DNA of 64,000 bases. Source: Aurantimicrobium minutum (lineage in GTDB: Bacteria > Actinomycetota > Actinomycetes > Actinomycetales > Microbacteriaceae). The DNA lies in assembly GCF_002355535.1 (NCBI RefSeq), contig NZ_AP017457.1, positions 434,001 to 498,000 on the forward strand, given 5' to 3'. Every line of letters begins with the position of its first letter. The first letter of the stretch is position 1. The notes under the pieces are model-generated. The model was not told where the DNA came from and ran no database searches. It saw only the letters and a list, made by a program, of their open reading frames with translations. The translations under genes were made by a program, and so were the position numbers. Shown here piece after piece: positions 8,717 to 17,899 of this stretch.

Positions 8717-9516
8717 GTAAGCCATACACGCACAAAGACGCAGTCGAGTACAGGCCCGTGGATTGGACGGGTATCTATCCTCCTGCGTTCCCGGCGGGGT
8801 CCGTCCCGAATCACGTTGCCATTGTGATGGACGGCAATGGTCGCTGGGCAAATCAGCAAGGTCTGACCCGTGTTGAGGGACACAAGGCAGGAGAAGCAGC
8901 TCTTCTCGATGTTGTCGCTGGCGCTATCCAAGCAGGGGTGAAGCATCTGAGTGTTTATGCTTTCAGCACAGAAAACTGGAAGAGATCACCAGAAGAAGTG
9001 CGCTTTCTCATGGGCTTCAACCGTGATGTTCTGCACCGTCGTCGCGACCAACTCAATGAGTGGGATGTGCGAGTGCGATGGGCTGGGCGTAAACCGAAGT
9101 TGTGGCCCTCCGTCATTGAGGAACTTCAGTTTGCTGAAGAACTGACCAAGAAAAACAAAACCCTCACCTTGACCATGTGCGTGAATTACGGTGGTCGAAC
9201 CGAAATCGCTGATGCGGTGCGTAAAATCTCGGAAGATGTAGCAGCTGGAAAAATCAATCCCTCCAAGGTGACAGAGAAATTCATAGCGAAAAATCTCTAC
9301 ATTCCCGATATGCCAGATGTGGACCTTTTTGTGCGATCCAGCGGGGAACAGCGCACCTCAAACTTCTTACTGTGGCAATCTGCATACGCCGAGATGGTGT
9401 TCTTGAACCAGTTATGGCCGGCTTTCTCTCGAACGGATTTGTGGGACGCTATAGAGCAATACATCGGCCGTGATCGACGCTTTGGTGGAGCAGTTGATAA
9501 GCCCAGCGCGAAATAG
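8713..9516 (+). CDS. uppS: Isoprenyl (undecaprenyl) diphosphate synthase
   Basis: A cis-prenyltransferase of 267 residues that extends farnesyl or geranyl diphosphate with isopentenyl diphosphate to make the lipid carrier for cell-wall synthesis. The catalytic Asp lies in [12 protein letters not shown], and the family blocks [23 protein letters not shown] and [19 protein letters not shown] follow in order. The ATG at 8713 is chosen because it forms an ATGA overlap with the recO stop; an in-frame ATG 45 bases earlier lies inside recO. Chain length of the product is not readable from the sequence. Confidence 0.95.
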   Translation: MSKPYTHKDAVEYRPVDWTGIYPPAFPAGSVPNHVAIVMDGNGRWANQQGLTRVEGHKAGEAALLDVVAGAIQAGVKHLSVYAFSTENWKRSPEEVRFLMGFNRDVLHRRRDQLNEWDVRVRWAGRKPKLWPSVIEELQFAEELTKKNKTLTLTMCVNYGGRTEIADAVRKISEDVAAGKINPSKVTEKFIAKNLYIPDMPDVDLFVRSSGEQRTSNFLLWQSAYAEMVFLNQLWPAFSRTDLWDAIEQYIGRDRRFGGAVDKPSAK

Positions 9517-9540
9517 GGCACATTTTCAGTAATCAGCGCC

Positions 9541-9546
9541 TAAAGT
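9541..9546 (+). promoter_or_regulatory. -10 element for the CDP-glycerol-transferase-like gene
   Basis: TAAAGT ends 6 bases before the ATG at 9553; no Shine-Dalgarno sequence is seen, consistent with a leaderless transcript. Confidence 0.45.
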
Positions 9547-9552
9547 CGAGGC

Positions 9553-10734
9553 ATGAGCCGTCCGATTCGCGTGGTTTTTTTCGTCTTCTACTTTGAAGCA
9601 TGGGATGCTCTCGATGCTGTGTATCGGGGGATGCTGTCAGATCCTCGCTTTGACCCCATCGTGGTCACAATTCCTCGCAAACTCACCGGATATGACAAGT
9701 TCCGCGATGAGAAGAAAATGAGTGCCTACCTTGATGCTCAAGGTATTGTTCACGAACGTTTCAGATTCAAGAAGAGTAAAGAAGGACTTGCCAGGCTCAA
9801 GGAGTTAGCTCCTGACTACGTGTTCTTGAACTACCCCTGGCAGCGTAATTACAAGAAGTACTACCAGATTGAACACCTCGTTGAGTTTACGAAGGTCTGT
9901 TATGTACCATATTTCTCTACTTCGTTGGTGCAAGAGCCAGGTGAAGCTGGTGTCGCTCCTCATCAATACATTCAGCCCACGCATCAACTCTCACACATGG
10001 TGTTCCTGCAGGATGCTGACACCAAAGCTGCTTTTGATAGGGAAGGCCGTCAGAATGCCTTCCTGACTGGAACCCCCAAGATCGATGCCCTTCTCGCTGC
10101 GAAAGAAACGGTTGAGCCTGTGTGGCCAATTAATCGTGAGCTACAACCAGCTCAGCAGCCCTTTAGACTGCTGTGGGCTCCACACCATAGTTATGACCAT
10201 GGATGGCTAAACTTCGGTCACTTCAGTGACGAATTCGAACCTATGCTCGAGTTCGCAAAAACTCACCCAGAAATGGATATTGTTTTCAGGCCTCACCCAT
10301 TCCTTTTCGGAACGCTCACAGACCGCGACATCATGACTCAGGAAGAGTTAGATCAGTGGCGCTCGAAGTGGGACGCTTTGCCCAACACGTTTACTGATTT
10401 AGGTGCACCGATTACAAGCATTCTGCTTGCCTCGGATGCCATGGTCACTGATGGAGTGTCTTTCATTGGGGAATACCCTCTAGTGACGGGAAAACCAGCT
10501 ATTTTCTGGGAGAAACCCGAGCACTGGGAGTTTTCACCATTGGGCAAGATTGCTGAAGCTACCACTGTGAAAGTCCACAACATGGAACAGGTAGAACTCG
10601 CTATTGCTCAGGCACAAGATGGAACCCTGCCCGATCGCTCTGAGCAGATAGCTGCTTTGGTTCACGCCGTGCGCCCTCAACCAGCAACAGCTGCACAAAC
10701 CATCATTGAACTCGTTGCAAAGGATTTTTCATGA
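9553..10734 (+). CDS. CDP-glycerol glycerophosphotransferase-like GT-B protein
   Basis: 393 residues, no signal peptide or clear membrane segment. The second half reads like the TagB/TagF (CDP-glycerol:polyglycerolphosphate) family: WAPHHSYDHG, a conserved MDIVFRPHPFLF block and the donor-site segment SDAMVTDGVSFIGEYPLVTGKPAIFWE. The first half has the GT-B opening RVVFFVFYFEAWDALDAVY. Family members polymerise or modify teichoic-acid-like polymers and glycolipids. No other teichoic acid gene is adjacent; uppS upstream and a DsbA-like gene downstream (4-base overlap) give little help. The acceptor is unknown. Confidence 0.65.
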   Translation: MSRPIRVVFFVFYFEAWDALDAVYRGMLSDPRFDPIVVTIPRKLTGYDKFRDEKKMSAYLDAQGIVHERFRFKKSKEGLARLKELAPDYVFLNYPWQRNYKKYYQIEHLVEFTKVCYVPYFSTSLVQEPGEAGVAPHQYIQPTHQLSHMVFLQDADTKAAFDREGRQNAFLTGTPKIDALLAAKETVEPVWPINRELQPAQQPFRLLWAPHHSYDHGWLNFGHFSDEFEPMLEFAKTHPEMDIVFRPHPFLFGTLTDRDIMTQEELDQWRSKWDALPNTFTDLGAPITSILLASDAMVTDGVSFIGEYPLVTGKPAIFWEKPEHWEFSPLGKIAEATTVKVHNMEQVELAIAQAQDGTLPDRSEQIAALVHAVRPQPATAAQTIIELVAKDFS

Positions 10735-11375
10735 CCGACCCCATCAAGGTTGATATTTGGTCTGATGTCCAATGTCCCTGGTGTTACATCGGGAAACGTA
10801 AGTTTGAAGCAGGCGCCAAGTTATACGGAAAGCCAGTTGAGGTGGAGTACCACTCCTTCGAGTTAGCACCAGATACACCGGTGGATTACGAGGGTGATCC
10901 TGTTCAGTATCTAAGTGAGCGCAAGGGTATTCCGGTTGAGCAAGTGCACCAAATGCTTGAGCGAGTTACCGGAATAGCCGAAAGTGTCGGACTTCACTAC
11001 AACTATGACGCTGTCCACCAAACCAACACCATCAAAGCTCACGAGGTGTTGCATTACGCCAAAGCACACGGCAAGCAACAGGAAATGAAAGAACGCCTCC
11101 TCAAGGCATATTTCATCGATGGTGAGCACGTGGGTAAGAGCGAAAACTTAGCCAAACTAGCTGGCGAGATTGGCTTAGACGAACAGGATGTGTTGCGCAG
11201 TTTAGAAACTGAAGAATATCTTCCTTCGGTTAAAGCAGATATGGCGCAAGCTCGGGAATATGGCATCACTGGTGTGCCTTTTTATGTCATTGATGGCAAA
11301 TATGGAATCTCTGGTGCACAGGATGCAGCAACATTTGCTTCTGCACTGAATGAAGCTGCAGAAAACAGAGCCTAA
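10731..11375 (+). CDS. DsbA-family (FrnE-like) thiol oxidoreductase
   Basis: 214 residues without signal peptide, so cytosolic. The thioredoxin-fold active site is C15-P-W-C18 in VQCPWCYIGKRKF, an alpha-helical insertion follows, and the cis-proline segment TGVPFYVIDGKYGISGAQ lies near the C-terminus. This is the FrnE/2-hydroxychromene isomerase-like branch of the DsbA family, thought to act in disulfide exchange. The ATG overlaps the stop of the preceding gene by four bases, so both are translated together. Confidence 0.88.
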   Translation: MTDPIKVDIWSDVQCPWCYIGKRKFEAGAKLYGKPVEVEYHSFELAPDTPVDYEGDPVQYLSERKGIPVEQVHQMLERVTGIAESVGLHYNYDAVHQTNTIKAHEVLHYAKAHGKQQEMKERLLKAYFIDGEHVGKSENLAKLAGEIGLDEQDVLRSLETEEYLPSVKADMAQAREYGITGVPFYVIDGKYGISGAQDAATFASALNEAAENRA

Positions 11376-11440
11376 GTCTTTCAATTGAGCTACTGTCCCT
11401 GTGTGCAACATGGGATACTTGTTTCACAGGAGAAATGACG

Positions 11441-12619
11441 ATGACGAGTGTGAAGACAGGTGCCCGGGCGGGCAATTTGAACATTGGGCCTATTCAGGCC
11501 GTAGTTCCTGTCGTGCTCGCACCCATGGCTGGCATTACCAACATGGCCTACCGTCGACTGTGCCGAGAGCAGGGCTCTGGAATTTTTGTCTCCGAGATGA
11601 TCACTTCACGGGCCCTCGTAGAGCGTACGCCTGGATCAATGCACTTGATCCAAACCCACCCCAGTGAAGAAATTCGTTCCATCCAGTTGTATGGAGTGGC
11701 GCCAAAAACGGTCCGTGAAGCCGTCACCATGCTTGTGGCTGAAGACCGTGCAGACCACATTGATCTCAATTTTGGTTGTCCAGTCCCGAAAGTCACCCGT
11801 AAGGGTGGCGGTTCGGCATTGCCCTGGAAAAAAGACTTATTCCGAGAAATTGTCGAAGAAGCAGTTAAGGCTGCTGGTGAAATTCCACTAACTATCAAGA
11901 TGCGTAAAGGCATCGATGCTGACCACCTCACGTTCATAGAAGCAGGTAAAGCAGCCGAGGGGGCTGGGGTTGCCGCCATTGCTTTGCACGGGAGAACAGC
12001 CTCCGAGTTTTATTCAGGGCATGCTGACTGGAATGCGATTGGCGAACTCAAGCAAGCGGTGACAAGTGTTCCCGTTCTGGGGAACGGAGATATTTGGTCT
12101 GCCGAAGACGCTGTTCGCATGATGGATGAAACCGGCTGTGATGGAGTTGTTGTTGGACGTGGCTGCCTTGGGCGTCCTTGGCTTTTCGCTGAATTGGACG
12201 CTGCGTTCCGCGAGCGTGCGGGACTCCAAGAACCTGGCAACAGAATTGAACCCACACTGGGTTATGTTGCAACCACTTTGCGCCGTCACCTTGAGCTCTT
12301 AATTGAGTTCTTTGATTCAGAAGAGCATGCCTGCCGCGACATCCGCAAACACATGGCCTGGTATTTCAAGGGATACCCGGTTGGGGGAGATGTACGCTCT
12401 CAATTGGCTCAAGTTACCAGCTTGCAACACCTCGATGATCTGCTCGGCCAGCTTGATTGGTCCACGCCCTACCCGGGAGCGGATGCTGAAGGTCAACGCG
12501 GCCGTCAGGGGACTCCGAAGCGACCTTCTTTGCCAGATAGATGGTTGGAGTCTCAGGAACTCAGCGACGCTGAAAAAGCAGTTGTCGCACATGCTGAAAT
12601 CGATGCGAGTGGTGGCTAA
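11441..12619 (+). CDS. dusB: tRNA-dihydrouridine synthase B
   Basis: A flavoenzyme that reduces uridines in the D-loop of tRNA, about 392 residues. The TIM-barrel begins VLAPMAGITNMAYRRLCRE; the FMN and catalytic region DLNFGCPVPKVTRKGGGSALPW contains the active-site Cys, then MRKGID, ALHGRTA, GNGDIWS and GVVVGRGCLGRPWLF. Two ATGs are possible, 11435 and 11441. AGGAG at 11428-11432 is 8 bases from the second but only 2 from the first, so 11441 is preferred. The stop overlaps the dgt start as TAATG. The C-terminal tail carries a variable R/G/P-rich segment. Confidence 0.93.
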   Translation: MTSVKTGARAGNLNIGPIQAVVPVVLAPMAGITNMAYRRLCREQGSGIFVSEMITSRALVERTPGSMHLIQTHPSEEIRSIQLYGVAPKTVREAVTMLVAEDRADHIDLNFGCPVPKVTRKGGGSALPWKKDLFREIVEEAVKAAGEIPLTIKMRKGIDADHLTFIEAGKAAEGAGVAAIALHGRTASEFYSGHADWNAIGELKQAVTSVPVLGNGDIWSAEDAVRMMDETGCDGVVVGRGCLGRPWLFAELDAAFRERAGLQEPGNRIEPTLGYVATTLRRHLELLIEFFDSEEHACRDIRKHMAWYFKGYPVGGDVRSQLAQVTSLQHLDDLLGQLDWSTPYPGADAEGQRGRQGTPKRPSLPDRWLESQELSDAEKAVVAHAEIDASGG

Positions 12620-13926
12620 TGTCTGACCACCATGTTGAAACGGCAACCATACCGACCGTGACGGCCGGTTATTCAGAGTTTGATGCTGAACGAATGCTGG
12701 AGGAAACCCACTCCTCTCGTCGTTCCGATTTTGCTCGAGATCGTGCGCGTTTGCTGCACTCCAGCGCACTGCGAAGACTTTCAGCTAAGACTCAAGTGCT
12801 CAGTCCCACGGCAGGATTAGATTTTGCGAGAAACCGCCTCACTCACTCTCTGGAGGTTGCACAGGTTGGTCGGGAAATTGCTGGCCGTCTTCGACTTGAT
12901 CCCGACGTTGTCGATACTGCGAGTTTGGCTCACGACATAGGTCACCCACCCTTTGGGCACAACGGTGAAAAAGCGTTGAACTCGTGGAGTTCAGACATTG
13001 GGGGCTTTGAGGGAAATGCACAAACTCTGCGGCTGCTGACCCGTCTGGAGCCGAAAGTTTTTGGAACTGATGGACGCAGTTTTGGGCTCAACCTCACCCG
13101 CGCAAGTCTGGATGCCAGTACAAAGTACCCGTGGCCTGAACAACAGGCGGTCATTGACCCCACCGGTCGGGCAAAGTTTGGTTTCTATGCCGATGATTTT
13201 GATGTCTTTGCGTGGATGCGCGCAGATGCACCGGATAAACAACGCTGCATAGAGGCTCAGGTCATGGACCTTAGCGATGACATAGCCTATTCCGTGCACG
13301 ACTTTGAGGATGCCATCTTCAACGGATATGTGGATGCGGGAGAGCTGGGTGCTCGCGTCAACCATGATGAACTGGTCGATTCCATGTTTGAGTGGATTGG
13401 GGGCGAGTTCTCTCACGATGAGCTCATCGCTGCCTTTGATCGACTCGATAACTTGGATGTGTGGGTGGACACCTGGGATGGTTCACGTATTGCCCAGGCC
13501 AAACTGAAAAACCTCACGAGCCAGCTCATTGGACGATTTGCGCATGCAGCTGTTCATGCCACCCGTGAGGCGTATCCTCAGCAGAGCTTGGTGCGTTTTG
13601 GTGGAAACGTCATTGTTCCCGATGTGGTGCGTGCAGAGATTGCTGTGCTTAAGGGAATCGTTGCCGCTTTCGTGATGACCACTAATTCACGCCAGCCTGT
13701 CTACACCCAACAGCGCGAAGTGCTCACAGATTTGTGCAACACCCTTTATGAGCGTGGGCCAGAATCGATGGACCGTCACTTCGCCGACGACTGGAACGGC
13801 ACAACGGATGAGGCAGTGCGCCGCCGCATTGTGGTTGACCAGGTTGCGAGCTTGACTGATCAATCAGCTTTCGCTTGGCACAACCGTCTGTGTGGGGGAA
13901 ACAACTCCGTGACGGTGGTGTCCTAA
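12619..13926 (+). CDS. dgt: Deoxyguanosinetriphosphate triphosphohydrolase-like protein
   Basis: An HD-domain phosphohydrolase of 435 residues that releases triphosphate from dNTPs. Metal ligands are visible as H76 (RLTHSLEV), H105-D106 (AHDIGHPPFGHNGE) with H109 and H114 nearby, and a downstream VMDLSDDIAYSVHDFED. The N-terminal segment RSDFARDRARLLHSSALRRL is typical of the actinobacterial dGTPase-like group. One-base TAATG overlaps link it to dusB before and dnaG after. The dgt-dnaG order is conserved in actinobacteria; coupling dNTP turnover to primase expression is an inference. Confidence 0.93.
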   Translation: MSDHHVETATIPTVTAGYSEFDAERMLEETHSSRRSDFARDRARLLHSSALRRLSAKTQVLSPTAGLDFARNRLTHSLEVAQVGREIAGRLRLDPDVVDTASLAHDIGHPPFGHNGEKALNSWSSDIGGFEGNAQTLRLLTRLEPKVFGTDGRSFGLNLTRASLDASTKYPWPEQQAVIDPTGRAKFGFYADDFDVFAWMRADAPDKQRCIEAQVMDLSDDIAYSVHDFEDAIFNGYVDAGELGARVNHDELVDSMFEWIGGEFSHDELIAAFDRLDNLDVWVDTWDGSRIAQAKLKNLTSQLIGRFAHAAVHATREAYPQQSLVRFGGNVIVPDVVRAEIAVLKGIVAAFVMTTNSRQPVYTQQREVLTDLCNTLYERGPESMDRHFADDWNGTTDEAVRRRIVVDQVASLTDQSAFAWHNRLCGGNNSVTVVS

Positions 13927-15845
13927 TGGCTGGCCGTATTCGTCAAGCAGATGTCGAAGAACTCAAGCAACGTGTCAACATTGCTGATGTCATCGGTGAC
14001 TATGTGAGCTTGAAATCCGCTGGTGTGGGTTCCATGAAAGGTCTGTGTCCTTTCCATGATGAACGCTCACCCAGCTTTCATGTGCGCCCCACGGTGGGAT
14101 ACTTTCACTGCTTTGGATGCGGTGAATCAGGTGATGTCTACACATTCGTGCAGAAAATGGACCACCTCAGCTTCACGGAATCCATTGAACGCTTGGCTCA
14201 GCGCATCAACTTTGAACTTCACTATGAAGAGGGTTCAGGTAAGTCTCAAGAGACAGGCAACCGAACACGCATCTTGGCAGCCAATACCGCGGCTGCAGAG
14301 TTTTATGTTGCTCAGTTGGCCACACCTGGTGCTGCTGCAGGGCGAAAGTTTTTGGGTGAGCGCGGTTTCGATAAAGCTGCCGCGGAACGTTTTGGTATTG
14401 GCTTCGCTCCCAAAGCATGGAACGAGCTTCGTGATCACCTCAAGACCAAAGGCTTCACGGAAGAAGAAATGTTGCAAGCGGGGTTGCTCTCGCAAGGAGA
14501 CAAGGGTGTTTATGACCGCTTTCGCGGTCGAGTGATCTGGCCTATTCGCGATGTCACCGGTCAAACGATTGGTTTTGGCGCGCGCAAACTCTTTGACGAT
14601 GACCAGGGCCCAAAGTATTTGAATACTCCAGATACCCCTGTCTATCACAAGCAACAGGTGCTTTACGGGCTTGATCTCGCCAAGCGCGATGTCTCTAAGT
14701 CGCGCCGTGTTGTCGTGGTGGAAGGTTACACCGACGTGATGGCTGCGCACCTTTCTGGGGTGACCACTGCAGTAGCCACCTGTGGAACGAGTTTCGGCGT
14801 GGAACACATTAAACTCATTCGCCGCATCATGGGAGATGATTCAGGTCTGGGTGAAGTGATTTTCACCTTCGACCCCGACGCTGCAGGGCAGAAAGCTGCC
14901 ATGCGCGCTTTTGCTGAAGAACAACGATTTGCTGCACAAACCTTTGTAGCGGTTGCCCCAGATGGCCTCGACCCCTGCGATCTGCGTCTTGCTCAAGGAG
15001 AGCAGGCCGTTCGGGATTTGATGGATTCGAAAATCCCCATGTTCGAGTTTGTAATGAGGCAAATGCTTAGCAACTATAACCTCGACACTGTCGAGGGTCG
15101 TGTTGCTGCACTGCGTGAGGCAGCGCCCGTGGTGGCAGATATCAGGGACTCTGCGCTTCGTCCGGGTTACACACGAGAACTTGCACGCTTGACCGGTGTT
15201 GACGTGTCAGAGGCGCAGGTTGCTGTCTCTAACGCCGTTAAAGCCTCACGATCAAAAGGTATGCAGACAACCTCAGAGGGCGCACGCACAGGTTATGCCG
15301 GAACTCCCACAGCCAGACCTGTTCCAGCTGGTTCTGAGCAACCAGAAGCTTCTGCAGAGAGTGTCCCCGAAGGCCCCCGCGTCTTTGAGCTGAAGAATGA
15401 TCCGTCAACGCGTCTTGAACGTGAAGCATTGATGGCTCTGATTCAATTCCCCGAATTGGTCGGCAGTGACCTAGCTGCGGATGCAGTCCAATCGGCCATT
15501 CTTGACCCCAACTTGGCCACCGTTCGAGACGCAATCGGGGCAAACATCAACGAGCTGGGTGGGGAGACTTGGCTGGATAGGATTCAGAACGATCTTCCTC
15601 AGCACTTTAAGCCATTGGTAACTCAGCTTGCTGTGGCGCCACTTCCGCAAAAAAATGAGGACCAAACCCAGACTTATTGTCGTGGTGTGGTTGTCTCCCT
15701 CATTGAACGTGACCTGGTTCGTCGCAAATCTGAACTAGTCGGGCGTTTGCAGCGAACTAGCGTTGACCAGGGTGAAATCAGTCGCGAGATTCAACGTGAA
15801 CTTTTGGAATTAGAAACCAAACGTCGCCAACTGCGTGAGGACTAG
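13926..15845 (+). CDS. dnaG: DNA primase
   Basis: 639 residues. The N-terminal zinc ribbon has C41-P-F-H44 and C62-F-G-C65 ligands. The RNA polymerase core and TOPRIM domain follow, with VVVVEGYTDVMA near residue 262 and the metal-binding FDPDAAGQKAA near 318. The C-terminal part binds the replicative helicase and is less conserved, with a Pro/Ser/Glu-rich linker near 450-490. The ATG at 13926 overlaps the dgt stop by one base and starts MAGRIRQADVEELK, the normal family start; a longer in-frame start at 13875 would lie inside dgt. Confidence 0.96.
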   Translation: MAGRIRQADVEELKQRVNIADVIGDYVSLKSAGVGSMKGLCPFHDERSPSFHVRPTVGYFHCFGCGESGDVYTFVQKMDHLSFTESIERLAQRINFELHYEEGSGKSQETGNRTRILAANTAAAEFYVAQLATPGAAAGRKFLGERGFDKAAAERFGIGFAPKAWNELRDHLKTKGFTEEEMLQAGLLSQGDKGVYDRFRGRVIWPIRDVTGQTIGFGARKLFDDDQGPKYLNTPDTPVYHKQQVLYGLDLAKRDVSKSRRVVVVEGYTDVMAAHLSGVTTAVATCGTSFGVEHIKLIRRIMGDDSGLGEVIFTFDPDAAGQKAAMRAFAEEQRFAAQTFVAVAPDGLDPCDLRLAQGEQAVRDLMDSKIPMFEFVMRQMLSNYNLDTVEGRVAALREAAPVVADIRDSALRPGYTRELARLTGVDVSEAQVAVSNAVKASRSKGMQTTSEGARTGYAGTPTARPVPAGSEQPEASAESVPEGPRVFELKNDPSTRLEREALMALIQFPELVGSDLAADAVQSAILDPNLATVRDAIGANINELGGETWLDRIQNDLPQHFKPLVTQLAVAPLPQKNEDQTQTYCRGVVVSLIERDLVRRKSELVGRLQRTSVDQGEISREIQRELLELETKRRQLRED

Positions 15846-15848
15846 TCG

Positions 15849-16892
15849 ATGAAAATTCGTCAGAAAGACTGCGTGTGTGAAATTCCTCAGCATGCTGCTG
15901 TCCTCGGTGATGAACGTGCGTCAAATGCAGCTCCACGTGTTGAGTCTGGACCGATTGCTGTGCTTCCTGAATCTCACGATGATTCAACCCGTGGTGGCAG
16001 TGAAGTCTTTCGCTCTGCAGTCAGTGACGCCGGGGGAGTTATTACTGAACTGAATGAGAACACTCGGGGTTTGATTTGGCTCTCCTATAAGAAATCTGCC
16101 GAGCTGGGAGAAGTTCTTGCTTCTAACCCACAATTGACCTGGGTCCAACTGCCGTGGGCAGGTGTAGATGCTTATGCGGATGTATTAGCGGCCTCTGCCA
16201 GACCGGGACTTGTTTTCACGAGTGCAAAGGGTTCCTATGCGCAGCCAGTCGCAGAACACGCACTCGGCATGACCTTGGCCTTGATGCGTCTGTTCCCGCG
16301 TAGAGCGCGGGCTCAAAGTTGGGATGCTGTCCCCAAAGGTATCTCGCTCTATCGGAAGAACGTCACCATTATTGGTGCCGGTGGCATCGCCCGTGAACTC
16401 ATTCGCCTTTTGCAGCCTTTTGATGTTCGGATCACCATAGTTCGTCGTTCTGCAGGCCAAGTTCCAGGTGCATTCAGCACGGTGACGACAGACCGGCTGA
16501 AGAAAGTTCTCCCTGAATCTGACGTTGTCATTATTGCCGCTGCACTCACACCCGACACCACACATCTCATAGGAGCGCAAGAGTTGGCGCTGATGAAACC
16601 TAGCGCAGTGCTCATCAATATCGCGCGAGGCCCTTTAGTCGACTCGGCAGCTCTGGTAGAAGCGCTGAACCAGGAGCGTATTCTCGGTGCTGCCATGGAT
16701 GTAACCGAGCCCGAACCCCTGCCAGATGGGCATCCTTTGTGGAGTGCGCGTAACGTGTTGATTACCCCGCATATGGCCGACACTCCAGATATGACGGCAC
16801 CCTTATTAGCTGATCGAATCTCTACGAACGTTGCCGCTTTCCTTTCTGGAGAGCCATTCGTGGGAGTTGTTGATACTGAGGCTGGTTACTAA
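15849..16892 (+). CDS. D-isomer-specific 2-hydroxyacid dehydrogenase family protein
   Basis: 347 residues if the ATG at 15849 is used, 3 bases after dnaG. The NAD-binding Rossmann core contains NVTIIGAGGIARELIRLL, and the catalytic set is present: R in INIARGPLVDSAAL, E in AAMDVTEPEPLPDGHPLW and H in VLITPHMAD. The substrate-domain segment LPWAGVDAY is also recognisable. The first 35 residues do not look like the family and the real start may be internal (an in-frame GTG lies at 15873). The substrate is unknown. The gene probably shares the dnaG transcript. Confidence 0.82.
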   Translation: MKIRQKDCVCEIPQHAAVLGDERASNAAPRVESGPIAVLPESHDDSTRGGSEVFRSAVSDAGGVITELNENTRGLIWLSYKKSAELGEVLASNPQLTWVQLPWAGVDAYADVLAASARPGLVFTSAKGSYAQPVAEHALGMTLALMRLFPRRARAQSWDAVPKGISLYRKNVTIIGAGGIARELIRLLQPFDVRITIVRRSAGQVPGAFSTVTTDRLKKVLPESDVVIIAAALTPDTTHLIGAQELALMKPSAVLINIARGPLVDSAALVEALNQERILGAAMDVTEPEPLPDGHPLWSARNVLITPHMADTPDMTAPLLADRISTNVAAFLSGEPFVGVVDTEAGY

Positions 16893-16936
16893 ATTCTGCA
16901 TCTCTGGGGCGGTTTTTTGCCTTCTTAGATTTGGGG

Positions 16937-16942
16937 TAATAT
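16937..16942 (+). promoter_or_regulatory. -10 element for tRNA-Asn
   Basis: TAATAT lies 18 bases before the mature tRNA 5' end, with a T-rich TTTTGC about 16 bases further upstream as a possible -35. Confidence 0.45.
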
Positions 16943-16960
16943 AAATACGCCTCACAGCAA

Positions 16961-17033
16961 TCCCCGATAGCTCAATTGGCAGAGCAACGCACTGTTAATG
17001 CGTAGGTTCATGGTTCGAGTCCATGTCGGGGAG
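16961..17033 (+). tRNA. tRNA-Asn (GTT)
   Basis: 73 bases. The acceptor arm TCCCCGA/TCGGGGA, the D-arm around GCTCAATTGGCAGAGC, the anticodon stem ACGCA/TGCGT with loop CTGTTAA (anticodon GTT at 16994-16996) and the T-arm with GGTTCGAGTCC all fit. CCA is not encoded. Confidence 0.97.
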
Positions 17034-17036
17034 CTA

Positions 17037-17068
17037 AGCCCCTGGTCCTCCACGACCAGGGGCTTTTT
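17037..17068 (+). terminator. Terminator of tRNA-Asn
   Basis: An 11-base-pair stem, AGCCCCTGGTC paired with GACCAGGGGCT, is followed by a T-run (17064-17068). It begins 3 bases after the tRNA. Confidence 0.93.
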
Positions 17069-17119
17069 ACTTCTCACAGACCGCATAAGCTGTGGGTGTT
17101 GGCAAAAACTGGAGGCACT

Positions 17120-17899
17120 GTGGCATTTACTGTCGCTGAAAAGCGTGCCTTGAGAACTGGTATTTCTGTCGGCATCGCGGTAGCTACCTATGGAGTCTCT
17201 TTTGGGGCGTTGAGCGTCGCGGCGGGCTTAGACATTTGGCAAACCTGTTTCTTGAGTCTTGTTCTGTTTTCTGGTGGGTCACAGTTTGCTGTGATTGGCA
17301 TTCTTGCAACCGGAGGAGCGAGTTCAGGAATTCCTGCGGTCGCTTCCAGCACTTTCCTTGCCTTACGCAACGGCATTTACTCCATGAGGGTCGCTCCCAT
17401 TGTGGGAGAGGTGCCACTGTGGAAACGTCTGGCTGCTGCTCAAATCACTATTGATGAATCAACTGCTGTGGCGATAGCTCAAGAGGAGAAAAGCGCGCAG
17501 CGTGTGGGATTTTGGGCAACCGGTATAGCTATTTATATCGGCTGGAATCTGGCCACTTTTGCCGGTGCACTTTTAGGTAATTTAGTTGGCGATGTCAGCC
17601 GTTTTGGACTCGACGCAGTTGCGGCGGCTGCCTTTGTGGGCTTGTTGTGGCCCCGATTGCAGCAGCTCCAGGCTGCCGCTGTAGCAATGATCTCAGCCGT
17701 TTTGGCAGCATTCCTCATCCCGTTGACCCCACCGGGGGTACCGGTACTAGCTGCTGCAGTGGTTGCTGTGGTTTTTGGCTTGACAAACTGGATACATCGA
17801 GAAACAGCTGCAGATGCCCAGACAACTCAGCCTGATGACTTGCCAGAACCAGGGGATACGCCTGGCTATCACCCAGATCATGGTCAGGTGAAGCCATGA
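17120..17899 (+). CDS. azlC: AzlC-type branched-chain amino acid exporter, large subunit
   Basis: A membrane protein of 259 residues with about seven hydrophobic segments. The family features are FGALSVAAGLDIWQTCFLSLVLFSGGSQFA near the N-terminus and ALRNGIYSMRV. AzlC pairs with the small AzlD protein to export branched-chain or other amino acids. The GTG at 17120 is preferred because GGAGG precedes it; an in-frame GTG at 17096 lacks this, and a TAAGCT hexamer at 17086-17091 would give a short leader reaching 17120. The C-terminal tail is hydrophilic. azlD starts 4 bases before its stop. Confidence 0.88.
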   Translation: MAFTVAEKRALRTGISVGIAVATYGVSFGALSVAAGLDIWQTCFLSLVLFSGGSQFAVIGILATGGASSGIPAVASSTFLALRNGIYSMRVAPIVGEVPLWKRLAAAQITIDESTAVAIAQEEKSAQRVGFWATGIAIYIGWNLATFAGALLGNLVGDVSRFGLDAVAAAAFVGLLWPRLQQLQAAAVAMISAVLAAFLIPLTPPGVPVLAAAVVAVVFGLTNWIHRETAADAQTTQPDDLPEPGDTPGYHPDHGQVKP

